This document shows, in pieces, positions 1-9,897 of a stretch of DNA of 64,000 nucleotides. The notes under the pieces were generated by a model. The model worked only from the letters and a program-made list of their open reading frames with translations. It made no database searches and was not told where the DNA came from. The position numbers and the translations under genes are program-made. Source of the DNA: Legionellaceae bacterium (GTDB taxonomy: Bacteria; Pseudomonadota; Gammaproteobacteria; Legionellales; Legionellaceae); assembly GCA_030148065.1 (NCBI GenBank), contig JASBUC010000041.1, positions 54,683-118,682 of the forward strand. The letters run 5' to 3'. The number at the start of each line of letters is the position of its first letter. Within the stretch, counting starts at the first letter, position 1.

Positions 1-2016
1 AACGGCCGTTAAAGTGTTCTGACCACTTTTAGGATCCACTGCCATCAACACTTGTTCTTTTTCATCCAGTTCTAGTGACTTTATCAACCCTATGTAATCT
101 TTTAACACTCGCTTGCAATAAAGACAGGCCGTGATAAATGAGGACAGACTATTTTCACCCTCTGATAAAACAATTTTTCGTTTGTTTGCTTTTGAGAAAG
201 TCTTTAGCTTTCGCATCATTTTTTCTGCAAGAAAGGCTTGGTACTTTAGCGCTTTATCAAAAGCACTCTCACCATGAAGATCTCTTGTTATAAAGCAATG
301 AAGTTTCTCTGTCATAGGAAGTTCATCAATCAAAGAGTAGATGGCATTAGAGAGTTTGTTTGCTTCTTTGATTTTTTGAAATTCGACGCTATCTATCATC
401 GCCTTATCAGATGAGAAGCTTTTAGATTTTATTTCCTCAATCAAACGTTTATTTCTTGAAAGTGCCGCAAAGAGAAGATTTTTTTTAGAAGTCGACAGCC
501 CTAAGACTTGCCTCTTTTGTTCAGTCCCTTTTTGTTTTAAATGTGAAATTAGCCAGGAAGACTTATGAAAGCCTTGTGTCAATGCTTGAAAAAAAAGTGT
601 TTGCCCCTCATCATTTTCAAGATCTAGATAGTCAAACTTATTAATATCGTTAGACTTAAAAACATACGATAAAATGCTCTCAACAGAACGCCACTTTTCT
701 TTTCTCACTAATTTATGAATTGTGAGCTCACCGTTCTCATCTCGCTCCTGCAATGAGGCCATTAGTACCTCTCTATAATTAAAGGATAAAAATGACATTA
801 ATGACTCTAAAGCCTGGTGGTTTTCCTCTGCCAAATAACGAAATAGTTTTGACAAGAAAGCTTTTATTTTAGTTTTTTGCAAATCTGTTGCATGATCTTG
901 CTGTTTGTATTTAAATTTCTCTCGATGCCAAAGACCAAAGAGTGAGAGATATTGCTCATTTGATAAATTATCAAAGTATTTAATTGCTTCAAACAGATCC
1001 CCATCCAGCATAAAATTTCCTGATGCTTTTAACAGATTTTGATTGCTTACATTTCCTTTGATGACCTGACCACTGCTTAATAAATAATGCATCACTCGCT
1101 CTGATGCTCCAAAGTCAAAGCGTTTGCTGCTTACAAGCTTTTCCCATAAACACGTCTTTATAAAGGCCCAGTTTAAATCTGTTACTTTCCCTTCGTCGTT
1201 TAAATATAAATACTCATATTGATGACTCGCCCCAAACAGTTCATTAAAATACTCAATTTGTTGATTAAATTCAGCCATAACATAACCATCATCGCTGCGC
1301 TCACCAACATAACCAATGGCATGCAGCTTACTCTTTAATAAGTCAATAATGCGATTTGCAATGTAGAAAGGCTGATAGTCTTCTGTAAACCGCTCAGCAA
1401 GAGAGCGAACCATCAGTGGGTAATTTGAACGTCTAATATTAGTGTCTTTAAGATTTATTGGTTCAACCCCTAAATCAAGACTATTAGCAACCGTGTAATA
1501 ATAAGCATTATTATGAACTTCATTGTTGCAAGTCGCTGTTTTTAAGACAAGTTCTTCTCGAATGAACATTAATAGCTCATCAATTGAGCGAGGTACTGTT
1601 AAGCCACTAACGATAAAGCTTACTCGATTGTAAAAGCCTCCTGTGCATTTTGAGATGTCTTCTGACATCTTATCCAACATAGCAGCTTTATCATCTTTGT
1701 TTAGTGCTCCCAGAGTATCATCGAGCTGGTCGCTTAGACGCGCATAAATTATTTTTACTTTGTCACATAAAGTTTCTTTTAAACTGTAGGTTGATTTGGC
1801 ACCAATATGATAGTCCAACCTATCACGAAAGACTTTCTTATCAGACTCACTCCAACTGGTTATGCGATTTGCTAGCTGCGATAAGGCATCTAGATAAAGG
1901 AGGGGAATTTGACAGTGGTTAATGTCAACAGAGGCTTTAGGAATCAGAGTAAAACACTTACTTTGATTAATCGCCAAGTGAGGCACAAAATTATCAGATC
2001 TAGCAAAAATCGGCAT
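1..2016 (-). CDS. Large effector-like protein, C-terminus beyond the window
   Basis: An uninterrupted reading frame of 672 codons starts at 2016 and runs off the left edge, so its C-terminus is missing. The ATG has a good AAGGA ribosome site about 8 nt upstream, and the frame closes at a stop near 2091, which fixes the start. No signal peptide or membrane segment is visible. The N-terminal third contains TGGFYNRV, PRSIDELLMFIREELV and an EVHNNA stretch, a pattern I associate only loosely with large orphan proteins of intracellular gammaproteobacteria. The later part has ankyrin-like phrases (DENGELTIHKLV, NDEGQTLFFQAL, GQNTLTAV). A secreted effector is an inference. No enzymatic motif was recognised. 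Confidence 0.8.
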   Translation of the reverse strand, partial: MPIFARSDNFVPHLAINQSKCFTLIPKASVDINHCQIPLLYLDALSQLANRITSWSESDKKVFRDRLDYHIGAKSTYSLKETLCDKVKIIYARLSDQLDDTLGALNKDDKAAMLDKMSEDISKCTGGFYNRVSFIVSGLTVPRSIDELLMFIREELVLKTATCNNEVHNNAYYYTVANSLDLGVEPINLKDTNIRRSNYPLMVRSLAERFTEDYQPFYIANRIIDLLKSKLHAIGYVGERSDDGYVMAEFNQQIEYFNELFGASHQYEYLYLNDEGKVTDLNWAFIKTCLWEKLVSSKRFDFGASERVMHYLLSSGQVIKGNVSNQNLLKASGNFMLDGDLFEAIKYFDNLSNEQYLSLFGLWHREKFKYKQQDHATDLQKTKIKAFLSKLFRYLAEENHQALESLMSFLSFNYREVLMASLQERDENGELTIHKLVRKEKWRSVESILSYVFKSNDINKFDYLDLENDEGQTLFFQALTQGFHKSSWLISHLKQKGTEQKRQVLGLSTSKKNLLFAALSRNKRLIEEIKSKSFSSDKAMIDSVEFQKIKEANKLSNAIYSLIDELPMTEKLHCFITRDLHGESAFDKALKYQAFLAEKMMRKLKTFSKANKRKIVLSEGENSLSSFITACLYCKRVLKDYIGLIKSLELDEKEQVLMAVDPKSGQNTLTAV

Positions 2017-2117
2017 GAGCACATTCCTTGTAACATCATGGGCACGTTCTAGATCTTTTTTATCTCGCTGCAGAACTTTAAAACTTAGTTAAACCATCAT
2101 TTCATACATCCTTTTTT

Positions 2118-2151
2118 ACTTCTTTTTCTGCAGCCACACTAAAAAAGAAGT
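2118..2151. repeat. Perfect 10-bp inverted repeat between divergent genes
   Basis: ACTTCTTTTT at 2118-2127 is perfectly complementary to AAAAAGAAGT at 2142-2151 across a 14-nt loop. It lies between the leftward orphan gene and the hldE promoter. It could be a weak AT-rich hairpin or an operator; nothing decides between them. The rest of the 2017-2353 gap holds only the hldE promoter that I can see. Confidence 0.4.
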
Positions 2152-2232
2152 CTATCATCACTTAACTGAACTAAAATCCAATTTACTGCCATTGTTAAGT
2201 GCGTGCCTTTAGCATTTAATCCGTAGCACGAG

Positions 2233-2261
2233 TTGACTATACCCAGAAGCATTCCTTTAAT
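2233..2261 (+). promoter_or_regulatory. Sigma70-type promoter for the hldE operon
   Basis: TTGACT (2233-2238) and TTTAAT (2256-2261) are separated by exactly 17 nt. Transcription would start near 2268, giving a leader of about 85 nt before the hldE ATG. Predicted from consensus similarity only. Confidence 0.5.
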
Positions 2262-2353
2262 GCAAGTGATTACTGATAGGCTTTGCCATCCCAACTTGCA
2301 AAATTTTTAAACTTTGGCAAACTACGCCTACTTTAATATAAAGAATATCTAAC

Positions 2354-3775
2354 ATGTCCTTAAATCTCACGTCTCCAAATATTGTCGTAGTCGGCGATCT
2401 CATGCTGGATAAGTATTGGAGCGGTGGCACCAATAGAACCTCACCGGAAGCACCAGTGATTGTGGTTAATGTCAAAGAAGAATCCTTTCGCATTGGCGGC
2501 GCTGGTAATGTCGCCTTAAATTGCCAAGCCCTGGGGGCAAACACCACCATTCTTGGCATCATTGGTCAAGACAGTGCTGGGCGAACGCTAAAATCCGAAC
2601 TCAAGGCAAAGAATATTTCCCATTTTCTGCAAGAAGAGGCCACACTTGAGACCATCACCAAGCTTCGAGTCTTAAGCCAAAAACAACAAGCGATTCGACT
2701 CGATTTTGAACAAAGCTATCAAGACTGTGCAAAAACACTGTTAAACGAGCAGTATAAAGCGGCTCTTGAAAAGACAGACATTGTTATTCTCTCTGATTAC
2801 CATAAGGGCACCTTGAGTGACCCTCAAACCTTGATTCAACTTGCCAAAGCACAAAACATACCAGTGTTAGTTGATCCTAAGGGGCAAGACTTTAGCCGCT
2901 ATCGTGGTGCGAGTCTTATCAAACCAAACAGAAAAGAATTTGAATTAATTGTAGGCCCTTGCGCCAATCAATCCGACCTGATTGAAAAAGGTCGAGCTTT
3001 AATTGACTCATTGAACATTGAAACCCTGCTTTTAACCCTTGGAGAAGAAGGCATGCTTCTGATTGAGGCCAATGGCGAAGTAGGGCACGTCCCATCTAGC
3101 TCGAAAGAGCTGGTTGATGTCACCGGTGCAGGTGACACGGTCATTGCCTCATTTGCAATTGCCAAAGCATCCAATAAGGGTCACCTTGCCTCCATGCACC
3201 TTGCCAACCTTGCAGCAAGCATTGCGGTGTCACGATCTGGAACCGCTGCCGTTAGCCTAAATGATTTAAAACGAGCGTATCTGAAAGATCGAACGCTTGC
3301 CCCAGGGGTTGCGAGCGCAAAAGCCGTGGCAGACGCTGTGCACGCCTTAAAAGAGCAAGGCAAGAAAGTAGTATTTACCAACGGCTGCTTTGATGTGCTG
3401 CACGCAGGCCACATCGCCTACTTAAAAAAAGCAAAAGCCTTAGGAGATAAACTGATTGTTGGCTTAAACAGTGATGCTTCTATTAAACGCTTAAAAGGCT
3501 CAAACCGTCCTGTTTCTCCTGAAGAGTCTCGTTTGGAAGTGCTAGCAAGCCTTCGTTTTGTCGATTGGGTGGTGCTCTTTGAAGAAGACACCCCTGAGAA
3601 CTTATTACGGCTTATAAAGCCTAGTCTGCTGGTTAAAGGTGGCGACTATAGCCAAGATGACATTGTCGGGGCGGAGATTGTGTTAGCAGACGGCGGGGAA
3701 GTCATGCCCATTAAGCATGATTTTCTGCATCTTTCTAGCACTCAAATCATCAATAGAATGGCAGAGCCTGCGTGA
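2354..3775 (+). CDS. hldE: Bifunctional heptose-7-P kinase / heptose-1-P adenylyltransferase
   Basis: Makes ADP-glycero-manno-heptose for the LPS inner core in the cytoplasm. It phosphorylates D-glycero-D-manno-heptose 7-phosphate at C1 and later transfers AMP. At 473 residues it has the usual fused length. The N-terminal PfkB/ribokinase domain (about 1-320) shows GDLMLDKYWSGGTNRTSPEAP, FRIGGAGNVALN and the ATP-site phrase DVTGAGDT. The C-terminal cytidylyltransferase-like domain has TNGCFDVLHAGH with the HxGH motif near residue 350. It is first in a three-gene overlapping operon, and the next start (GTG) overlaps its stop by 4 nt. A separate family 9 glycosyltransferase at 9.9 kb fits the same pathway. 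Confidence 0.97.
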   Translation: MSLNLTSPNIVVVGDLMLDKYWSGGTNRTSPEAPVIVVNVKEESFRIGGAGNVALNCQALGANTTILGIIGQDSAGRTLKSELKAKNISHFLQEEATLETITKLRVLSQKQQAIRLDFEQSYQDCAKTLLNEQYKAALEKTDIVILSDYHKGTLSDPQTLIQLAKAQNIPVLVDPKGQDFSRYRGASLIKPNRKEFELIVGPCANQSDLIEKGRALIDSLNIETLLLTLGEEGMLLIEANGEVGHVPSSSKELVDVTGAGDTVIASFAIAKASNKGHLASMHLANLAASIAVSRSGTAAVSLNDLKRAYLKDRTLAPGVASAKAVADAVHALKEQGKKVVFTNGCFDVLHAGHIAYLKKAKALGDKLIVGLNSDASIKRLKGSNRPVSPEESRLEVLASLRFVDWVVLFEEDTPENLLRLIKPSLLVKGGDYSQDDIVGAEIVLADGGEVMPIKHDFLHLSSTQIINRMAEPA

Positions 3776-4953
3776 ATGAGACACTAAGAGCCCCTGTTCT
3801 TATCATTGGTGGCGGCATTGCTGGTCTCTGGCTACTTCGTCGTCTAGAGTCACTTGGCATTGAAGCCCTGCTAATTGAGAAAAACGCCATTGGCAGCGGT
3901 CAAACCATTGCAAGCCAAGGAATCATCCACGGCGGCATGAAATTTGCCCTAACCGGGCATTTAACCAACTCCGCAAGCTCAGCAAGTCAAATGACCGAGC
4001 GCTGGCAACAGTGCTTTCAAGGCAAAGGTGAGATTGATTTAAGCCAAGTAAATTTTCTATCCTCGAGTCATTACATGTGGCTAAAATCCAGTGGCAGTGG
4101 CCTTAAGAGCTTTATTAGCTCTAAAGTACTAAGCTCAAACAATGAAATCCTTGCCAAAGAGCACTACCCCACCCTGTTTAAAAACCCAAAGGTAACAGGA
4201 CACCTCTGCAAATTGTATGAGACCGTCGTAGACGTCCCCTCCTTATTACAAACACTGGCAGGACCCGTTGAAGAGCGAATTTTACAAGGCAGTGAAAAAT
4301 CATCCCTCCTATTTAACAAAGAAGGAGAAATAGAGTCTGTCACTCTAGAGCGAGATGAACGCACCTTGACCCTCCATGCCAAACACTACCTGTTTTGTGC
4401 AGGCCTTGGTAATGAAGGTTTTTTTAGCTCTCAAATTCCCCTAAAACTTGCACAAAAAAGGCCCTTAAAAATGGTTTGGGTAACCTTTAATGAGCAAGCG
4501 CCGGATGAAGCATTTGCCCACATTGTCGAAAAAGGCAGTACTCCAACACTGACCATTACCACCCACATAAATGCCAAGCAGAAAACTGTTTGGTACCTCG
4601 GGGGAGAGCTTGCAGAGAGCGGCATTCATCGAAGCGATGAAGAGCAAATAGTGCATGCTAAGAATGAACTAATGCGGCTGTTGCCATGGGTTAATTTACA
4701 AGGAGCTAGTTTTCATGTGCATTACATTGAGCGCTCTGAAAATGAAAATGGCGGTAAGCGCCCGAGTGATCCGTTTGTAAACGTTCATAAAAATTCGCTC
4801 ATTTGTTGGCCAACCAAACTGACTTTAGCACCAGCGCTTAGTGACATGGTGCTATCGCAATTAGATCTTAAAAGTCTTGCCAAAACGTCTGTGGGAAAAA
4901 TACCAGAATGGCCAAAGGCAACCATCGCCAAACCACTGTGGGATAATATATGA
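3772..4953 (+). CDS. FAD-dependent oxidoreductase (DAO-like)
   Basis: A 393-residue protein with an N-terminal Rossmann dinucleotide-binding motif (VLIIGGGIAGLWLLRRL, about residues 9-25) followed by an acidic residue ending strand 2 (LIEKN). This is the layout of the D-amino-acid-oxidase / glycine-oxidase-like FAD fold. GSGQTIASQGIIHGGMKF matches the flavin-contacting segment of that group. No membrane segment is visible. The GTG start overlaps the hldE stop (GTGA), and the next gene overlaps this stop (ATGA), so translation is probably coupled. The substrate cannot be read from the sequence; a sugar- or hydroxyacid-related role is suggested only by the hldE operon context. Confidence 0.8.
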   Translation: MNETLRAPVLIIGGGIAGLWLLRRLESLGIEALLIEKNAIGSGQTIASQGIIHGGMKFALTGHLTNSASSASQMTERWQQCFQGKGEIDLSQVNFLSSSHYMWLKSSGSGLKSFISSKVLSSNNEILAKEHYPTLFKNPKVTGHLCKLYETVVDVPSLLQTLAGPVEERILQGSEKSSLLFNKEGEIESVTLERDERTLTLHAKHYLFCAGLGNEGFFSSQIPLKLAQKRPLKMVWVTFNEQAPDEAFAHIVEKGSTPTLTITTHINAKQKTVWYLGGELAESGIHRSDEEQIVHAKNELMRLLPWVNLQGASFHVHYIERSENENGGKRPSDPFVNVHKNSLICWPTKLTLAPALSDMVLSQLDLKSLAKTSVGKIPEWPKATIAKPLWDNI

Positions 4954-5741
4954 TTTCAAAAAATCCATTAGGACAGACAGAGTTAAACGTGTCAAAAATC
5001 GGCCTTGGTACCGTTAAATTTGGCCGTAATCAGGGTATGAAGTACCCAAGCTCTTTTGAGCTACCAAGTGACAAAGAGATTAAACACCTTATCGCTATTG
5101 CAAAAGAAATGGGGGTCAATCTACTCGATACTGCGCCTGCTTACGGTTTAAGTGAAGAACGTCTTGGCAAGGCCTTGAACGCTCATTATCGACCGGATTG
5201 GATAATCGCCAGTAAAGTTGGTGAAGAATTTATAAAAGGACAGTCTCTTTTTGATTTTAGTAAAGAGCACATCAATTTAAGCGTTGAGCGCTCATTAAAA
5301 CGATTAAAGACTGACTATTTAGACATCGTGCTGGTTCATTCTGATGGCAATGACTTAGAGCGGATTGACAATGACTTGGTCTTTGAGAGCTTAGCGACCT
5401 TAAAAAAGCGCGGTCTGATTCGATACTTTGGCATGTCGAGCAAAACCATTGACGGTGGCATAAAAACCATTGAACAGTCTGATTTAGCCATGGTGACCTT
5501 TAACCCACTCGAGCAAGATGAGAAAGCCGTAATTGACAGGGCGCTAGAATTAAACAAAGGGATCTTTATTAAAAAAGCCTTTGTAAGTGGCCACTTAGAT
5601 AAAATTGCAGAAACTAATCCGATAGAAGAAGCATTGAGGCTAGTCTTGCAAACACCTGGTGTTAGTAGCCTGATAACCGGAACCATCAATCCAAAGCACT
5701 TACAAGAAACCTTAGCGTTTGCAGCGACCCTATCTCCATAA
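4950..5741 (+). CDS. Aldo/keto reductase
   Basis: A 263-residue cytosolic NAD(P)H-dependent oxidoreductase. The AKR catalytic tetrad is visible in order: Asp in LLDTAPAYG, Tyr in the same phrase, Lys in IIASKVG, and His in IVLVHSDG. The N-terminal NVSKIGLGTVKFG segment and the C-terminal GVSSLITGTINPKHL (cofactor phosphate site) are typical. It is slightly shorter than the usual 280-330 residues. The ATG overlaps the preceding stop by 4 nt, making it the last gene of the hldE operon. It resembles the AKRs found in sugar-biosynthesis clusters, but the substrate is unknown. Confidence 0.88.
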   Translation: MISKNPLGQTELNVSKIGLGTVKFGRNQGMKYPSSFELPSDKEIKHLIAIAKEMGVNLLDTAPAYGLSEERLGKALNAHYRPDWIIASKVGEEFIKGQSLFDFSKEHINLSVERSLKRLKTDYLDIVLVHSDGNDLERIDNDLVFESLATLKKRGLIRYFGMSSKTIDGGIKTIEQSDLAMVTFNPLEQDEKAVIDRALELNKGIFIKKAFVSGHLDKIAETNPIEEALRLVLQTPGVSSLITGTINPKHLQETLAFAATLSP

Positions 5742-5766
5742 ATGGCTGTCGGGAAAGACTTTTAGA

Positions 5767-8700
5767 TCACAATTTTTTACAAAGGTTTGTTAGCTTTTTG
5801 TAAGAAACAGACTCACTGGTTTTTAATTTTTCTGCAAAAAAAGACACTCGAAGCTCTTCTAAAAGAAACCGATAATGCAGAACTTTTTCATTTAAAAACA
5901 GCGAATTAAAATCTGGAAAGCGTTTAAAGAAGGGGGCTTCTAATTGATGGACTTCAGATAGTTTCGCGCGATCCTTACTTAAGTAAATCATTGCCTTTTC
6001 TAGTCGTAACAAAACACCTTTTAAGTATCTTGGGTAGCTTTTTAGGTAATAAAAAGGTAACAATAGAAACCCCTCTGAAAACAATCGATTTAATTGAGCA
6101 CTAATATCTTCTTTTAAAGGCCGAGCGTCATTTGAAGTTAAAAGTAATAGCTTAGACTCAACGTCTTTTTGTGCTTTTAGGATTAATGACAATATGGTTT
6201 GATACTGATTGGCAATCCTGCCTAACTGCCCTTTATTGTCATTTAACGAATTTAGAAAGTCATCTTTATTTCGGGGCAGTTGATTGACAAAGAACGTTTC
6301 TTTAATGATTGCCAGAATGATGCGTTCTGTTTTCTTTTGATCAATTTTTAAAACACTTAAAAGCAAAGCATTATCACTGCCTTTAAAGAGATTCTTCTGC
6401 AAATACTTAATCTCTTTTTTTAAAGAGAGACTTGCAAGCCGAACCAAGCCTTGTTGGTGTGAGTGCTGTGCTTTTTCTCTTTCTGAAAAATTAACAAGAC
6501 TCACGGCTTCTTGTTCATCTTTTAAAGCCGGGTAGTATTTAACTATTAAATCACCTTCTTTTTTCTCAGATACTTCTAAAATGTCTCCAAAAGACCAGTC
6601 TTGAAAGCGCTTATCACTTTTGTCATTCAAGGCGCTTTCTATGACTTTAACCGTCTCTTGTAAATATTTTTTCTTAAGAATAGTTAAATCTCGCCCCTGC
6701 CCCAGTGCCTTATTATTCTTATCCAAAATGACAAAGTTCATTCGATAATAAGGTTCTAGCTTTTCTTCCATAAAGCAGTTTTTTTCAATTTTAATCCCTT
6801 TCTTTTCAAAAATGTACTTAGTTAAAAACTCATTTAAGGAGCTGGATCTATCTAGTGAACTTAATAAAATTTGATGAACTAGTGACTCTATCGGAAACAA
6901 CTGTTTTCTAATGGCCTTTGGTAATGATTTCAGCACTGCTGTTATTTTTTCAGGCAACAATCCTGGCACCAACCAAGTAAAGGGAGCGTTACTAAGTTGG
7001 TTTAAAAGAACAACCGGGACAAACACCGTCACCCCATCACTGTCAATGCCAGGGGTAAAGACGTACTTTAAATTCAAGACATGATCACCAACTGCAAGTT
7101 TATCTGGAAACAAAGCATCATCCGGCAGCAAGGCGTGTGGGTCAATCAAGTCCTCATCTCTAAATAAAATTTTATGACTGTTTTTATCTTGTTTTAGCCA
7201 GTCTTCAAAGCTTCGAACATCAACAATTCTTTCGGGCACTCTTGCTTGATAAAACCCAAACAACTCATCATTTGACTTCAGAATGCTGCTTGTTCGAAGT
7301 CGCGCTTCAAGCTCTAAAACTTTCTCTTTTGTTTTTTTGTTTTTTATCCAAAGTTTAGAGACTTGTCTGCTTGAACGCTCATAGCGCTCATTAACCAGCG
7401 CTTCTCGAATAAAGAGCTGATGAGCTTCCTTGGGATCAATCGGGCTGTAGCGTACCCGCTTTTTTTCTTCAACCACCAATCCATACAGGCTTGATTTCTG
7501 ATAGACAAATGACTCCCCTCGTTTATCAGACCAGTGCGGCTCACTGTAGTGATATGTGAGTAAATGTTTTGCCGACTTTAACAGCCACTCACTCGATATA
7601 CTTGCAGCATCTCTTGCATAAACCAAACTGGTCTCAACCATGGAGGCAACCATTAGCCACTCAGGTGGTTTTTTATAAACATTTGAATTTGGCAATACGT
7701 TAAAGTTTATACCATGAGCTCCTCTATAGGTTTTTTTCTCATCATGATGCCCGATCAGCCCCAAAAGCCCTGGCAAAATTGATTGATGTATGCTCTGGTG
7801 GCTTGAACGGTTCAGATGCAAAGACAACTTTAACCCTCGAGCACCTTCTACTACTTCTCGAACGATGTCTCGCCATTCATTAATCCTTAAATAATTTAAA
7901 AATTCTTCCCGGCATTTTTTTCTAAACTGAGTATTAGAGAGTAACTTTTTTTCACCTTCTAAATAATCCCAGAGGTGCAGCCAGGCGACAAAGTCACTTC
8001 CTTCTTCTTTAAATCGCTGATGAAATTGACGAGCTTTCTCTTTTTTTTCATTTGGAAATTCTCTTGGATCTTGAATCGACAAAGCACTGGCTATCACAAT
8101 CACTTCAAACACGGTGTTAAAGCGGTTTGCACTTATCACCATTTTAGCAAGCCGAGGATCAAGATTTATTTTCACCAACTGTCGACCAATGGTAGTAATC
8201 TGATGGTTGTCATCGATTGCTTTAAGTTCTTTTAAAACTTTCAAGCCATCTCGTATGTATTTTTTTTGCGGCGCGTCAACAAATGGAAAGGACTCTAAAC
8301 TGCCAAGACGTAAACTCAGTGCTTTTAGAATAACTGTTGCAAGATTCGTCCTCAAAATTTCTGGCTCTGTAAAGTCTTCACGAAGCTCAAAGTCTTGTTG
8401 AGAGTAGAGTCGAATACAGTGCCCTGCCATCACTCTCCCTGCTCGACCCATCCGTTGATTAGCACTGGCTTTTGAAATTCTCTCAATTGGCAAACGCTGT
8501 ATTTTTTGATGAGGGCTGTAGCGAGAAATACGAGATAATCCTGTGTCAATCACATAGCGAATGTTTGGGACAGTAATCGAGGTCTCTGCAATGTTGGTTG
8601 CAAGGATTACCCGCCTCTTCCCTGGGATGGGATGAAATATTTTTTTCTGTGCTTCATTATTTAATCGCGAATACAGCGGCATGGTGAGAGTATTCGTAAA

Positions 8701-9612
8701 TCCGTGCTGATTAATGGCATCCACTGCCTCTCGAATGTCTCTCTCACCCGCAAGAAAGACCAGCACATCGCCGGTATGACTGTGAGCTTCTTTTTTCTCT
8801 ATTTCTTCTACCATTGAAAGCCCGGTAACTATTAAGTCACTTTGCTCTTTCTCTAGTTCTTCTTCCTCTAAATAGTGCGTCAGTACAGGATAAGTGCGAC
8901 CACTCACCTCTAAATAGGGCGCCTTGAAATAGTCTTTAAATTTCTCCACATCAATGGTAGCAGAGGTAATGATGAGTTTAAGATCTGACCTTTTTTTAAG
9001 AAGTCTTTTTAAATAACCCAGCAAGAAGTCGATATTCAAGCTTCGTTCATGAGCTTCATCAATGATGAGAGTACTGTACCTGGTTAAGTAGCGATCGCGT
9101 TCCATCTCCGCTAATAAGATCCCATCGGTCATGACTTTTAGTAAGGTGCCAGGATGGTGTTTCTCTCGAAAGCGAACTTGAAAGCCAACCTGATCACCAA
9201 AACCTGCCCCTACTTCTTCAGCAATACGCTTACTAACACTTTCTGCTGCAATCCGTCTTGGCTGGGTATGACCAATTTGACCACTGTTTGCAAGTCCTAA
9301 TTCGATGCAAATCTTTGGTAGCTGAGTCGTTTTACCTGAACCAGTTTCTCCTGCAATGACCACCACTTGATGCTTGGCAATCATTTCTTTAATCTCCGCC
9401 ACTTTCTCACTAATTGGTAAGTTTTTAGGATAGGAAATACTTAAAGAGTGGTTGCTTCTTGCAGTGTAGGCCTGCTCGCTTTTCTTAAGGCCCATGGCAA
9501 ACTTCTCTCTCAAAATGGCCTTTTTATCTTTGTCTGTTTCTTGCTCAATTTTTTTGGAAAGCAGCAAGAGGGCTCTTCGGTCTTTTGCTAAAACCTTTTG
9601 TAAGTCGGTCAT
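5767..9612 (-). CDS. hrpA: ATP-dependent DEAH-box RNA helicase HrpA
   Basis: A 1281-residue helicase close to the length of E. coli HrpA. Walker A (GETGSGKT) is at 88-95 and the DEAH box (LIIDEAHERS) at about 184-187, followed by TSATID and the motif VI phrase NQRMGRAGR. A helicase-associated region and a long DUF3418-type C-terminal part follow. HrpA resolves stalled or collided ribosomes on mRNA and takes part in mRNA processing. It is transcribed alone, convergent with the aldo/keto reductase (25 nt between the stops). The start at 9612 gives the expected family length. Confidence 0.96.
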   Translation of the reverse strand: MTDLQKVLAKDRRALLLLSKKIEQETDKDKKAILREKFAMGLKKSEQAYTARSNHSLSISYPKNLPISEKVAEIKEMIAKHQVVVIAGETGSGKTTQLPKICIELGLANSGQIGHTQPRRIAAESVSKRIAEEVGAGFGDQVGFQVRFREKHHPGTLLKVMTDGILLAEMERDRYLTRYSTLIIDEAHERSLNIDFLLGYLKRLLKKRSDLKLIITSATIDVEKFKDYFKAPYLEVSGRTYPVLTHYLEEEELEKEQSDLIVTGLSMVEEIEKKEAHSHTGDVLVFLAGERDIREAVDAINQHGFTNTLTMPLYSRLNNEAQKKIFHPIPGKRRVILATNIAETSITVPNIRYVIDTGLSRISRYSPHQKIQRLPIERISKASANQRMGRAGRVMAGHCIRLYSQQDFELREDFTEPEILRTNLATVILKALSLRLGSLESFPFVDAPQKKYIRDGLKVLKELKAIDDNHQITTIGRQLVKINLDPRLAKMVISANRFNTVFEVIVIASALSIQDPREFPNEKKEKARQFHQRFKEEGSDFVAWLHLWDYLEGEKKLLSNTQFRKKCREEFLNYLRINEWRDIVREVVEGARGLKLSLHLNRSSHQSIHQSILPGLLGLIGHHDEKKTYRGAHGINFNVLPNSNVYKKPPEWLMVASMVETSLVYARDAASISSEWLLKSAKHLLTYHYSEPHWSDKRGESFVYQKSSLYGLVVEEKKRVRYSPIDPKEAHQLFIREALVNERYERSSRQVSKLWIKNKKTKEKVLELEARLRTSSILKSNDELFGFYQARVPERIVDVRSFEDWLKQDKNSHKILFRDEDLIDPHALLPDDALFPDKLAVGDHVLNLKYVFTPGIDSDGVTVFVPVVLLNQLSNAPFTWLVPGLLPEKITAVLKSLPKAIRKQLFPIESLVHQILLSSLDRSSSLNEFLTKYIFEKKGIKIEKNCFMEEKLEPYYRMNFVILDKNNKALGQGRDLTILKKKYLQETVKVIESALNDKSDKRFQDWSFGDILEVSEKKEGDLIVKYYPALKDEQEAVSLVNFSEREKAQHSHQQGLVRLASLSLKKEIKYLQKNLFKGSDNALLLSVLKIDQKKTERIILAIIKETFFVNQLPRNKDDFLNSLNDNKGQLGRIANQYQTILSLILKAQKDVESKLLLLTSNDARPLKEDISAQLNRLFSEGFLLLPFYYLKSYPRYLKGVLLRLEKAMIYLSKDRAKLSEVHQLEAPFFKRFPDFNSLFLNEKVLHYRFLLEELRVSFFAEKLKTSESVSYKKLTNLCKKL

Positions 9613-9692
9613 GTCAGTTGGGGCCTTTCATTATTCTGGCATTTTAGCATGATGATTAGAAATGCAACAAATACCCTTCCTGCTATACGCAT

Positions 9693-9830
9693 GAGTCTCC
9701 AACCCCCAACTTCCCACGCTTTATGCCTGTGTCTTGTTTATTTGGCTTCTTGGATGCCGCGCATAAAGCGTGGCACGTTGGTATAGGTGGTTTTAGTAAC
9801 TCATTTATTTCGACTTTGGATTCGCATATA
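9693..9830. repeat. Dispersed hairpin repeat, copy 1
   Basis: About 125 bp that reappear in reverse orientation at 14435-14555, roughly 90% identical by eye. The shared core reads ATGCCGCGCATAAAGCGTGG at 9752-9771. The other arm in this copy has diverged (GCTTTATGCCTG in place of GCTTTATGCGCGG), so the hairpin is weaker than in copy 2. It lies in the divergent gap between hrpA and the glycosyltransferase. A small frame reading through it is repeat-derived and not a convincing gene. Confidence 0.8.
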
Positions 9831-9897
9831 TGTTTAGTCGATTACAGCAAGTATATTGGGTATAATTTCTTCTTTTTTTTAGACTCTCAAGGACATT

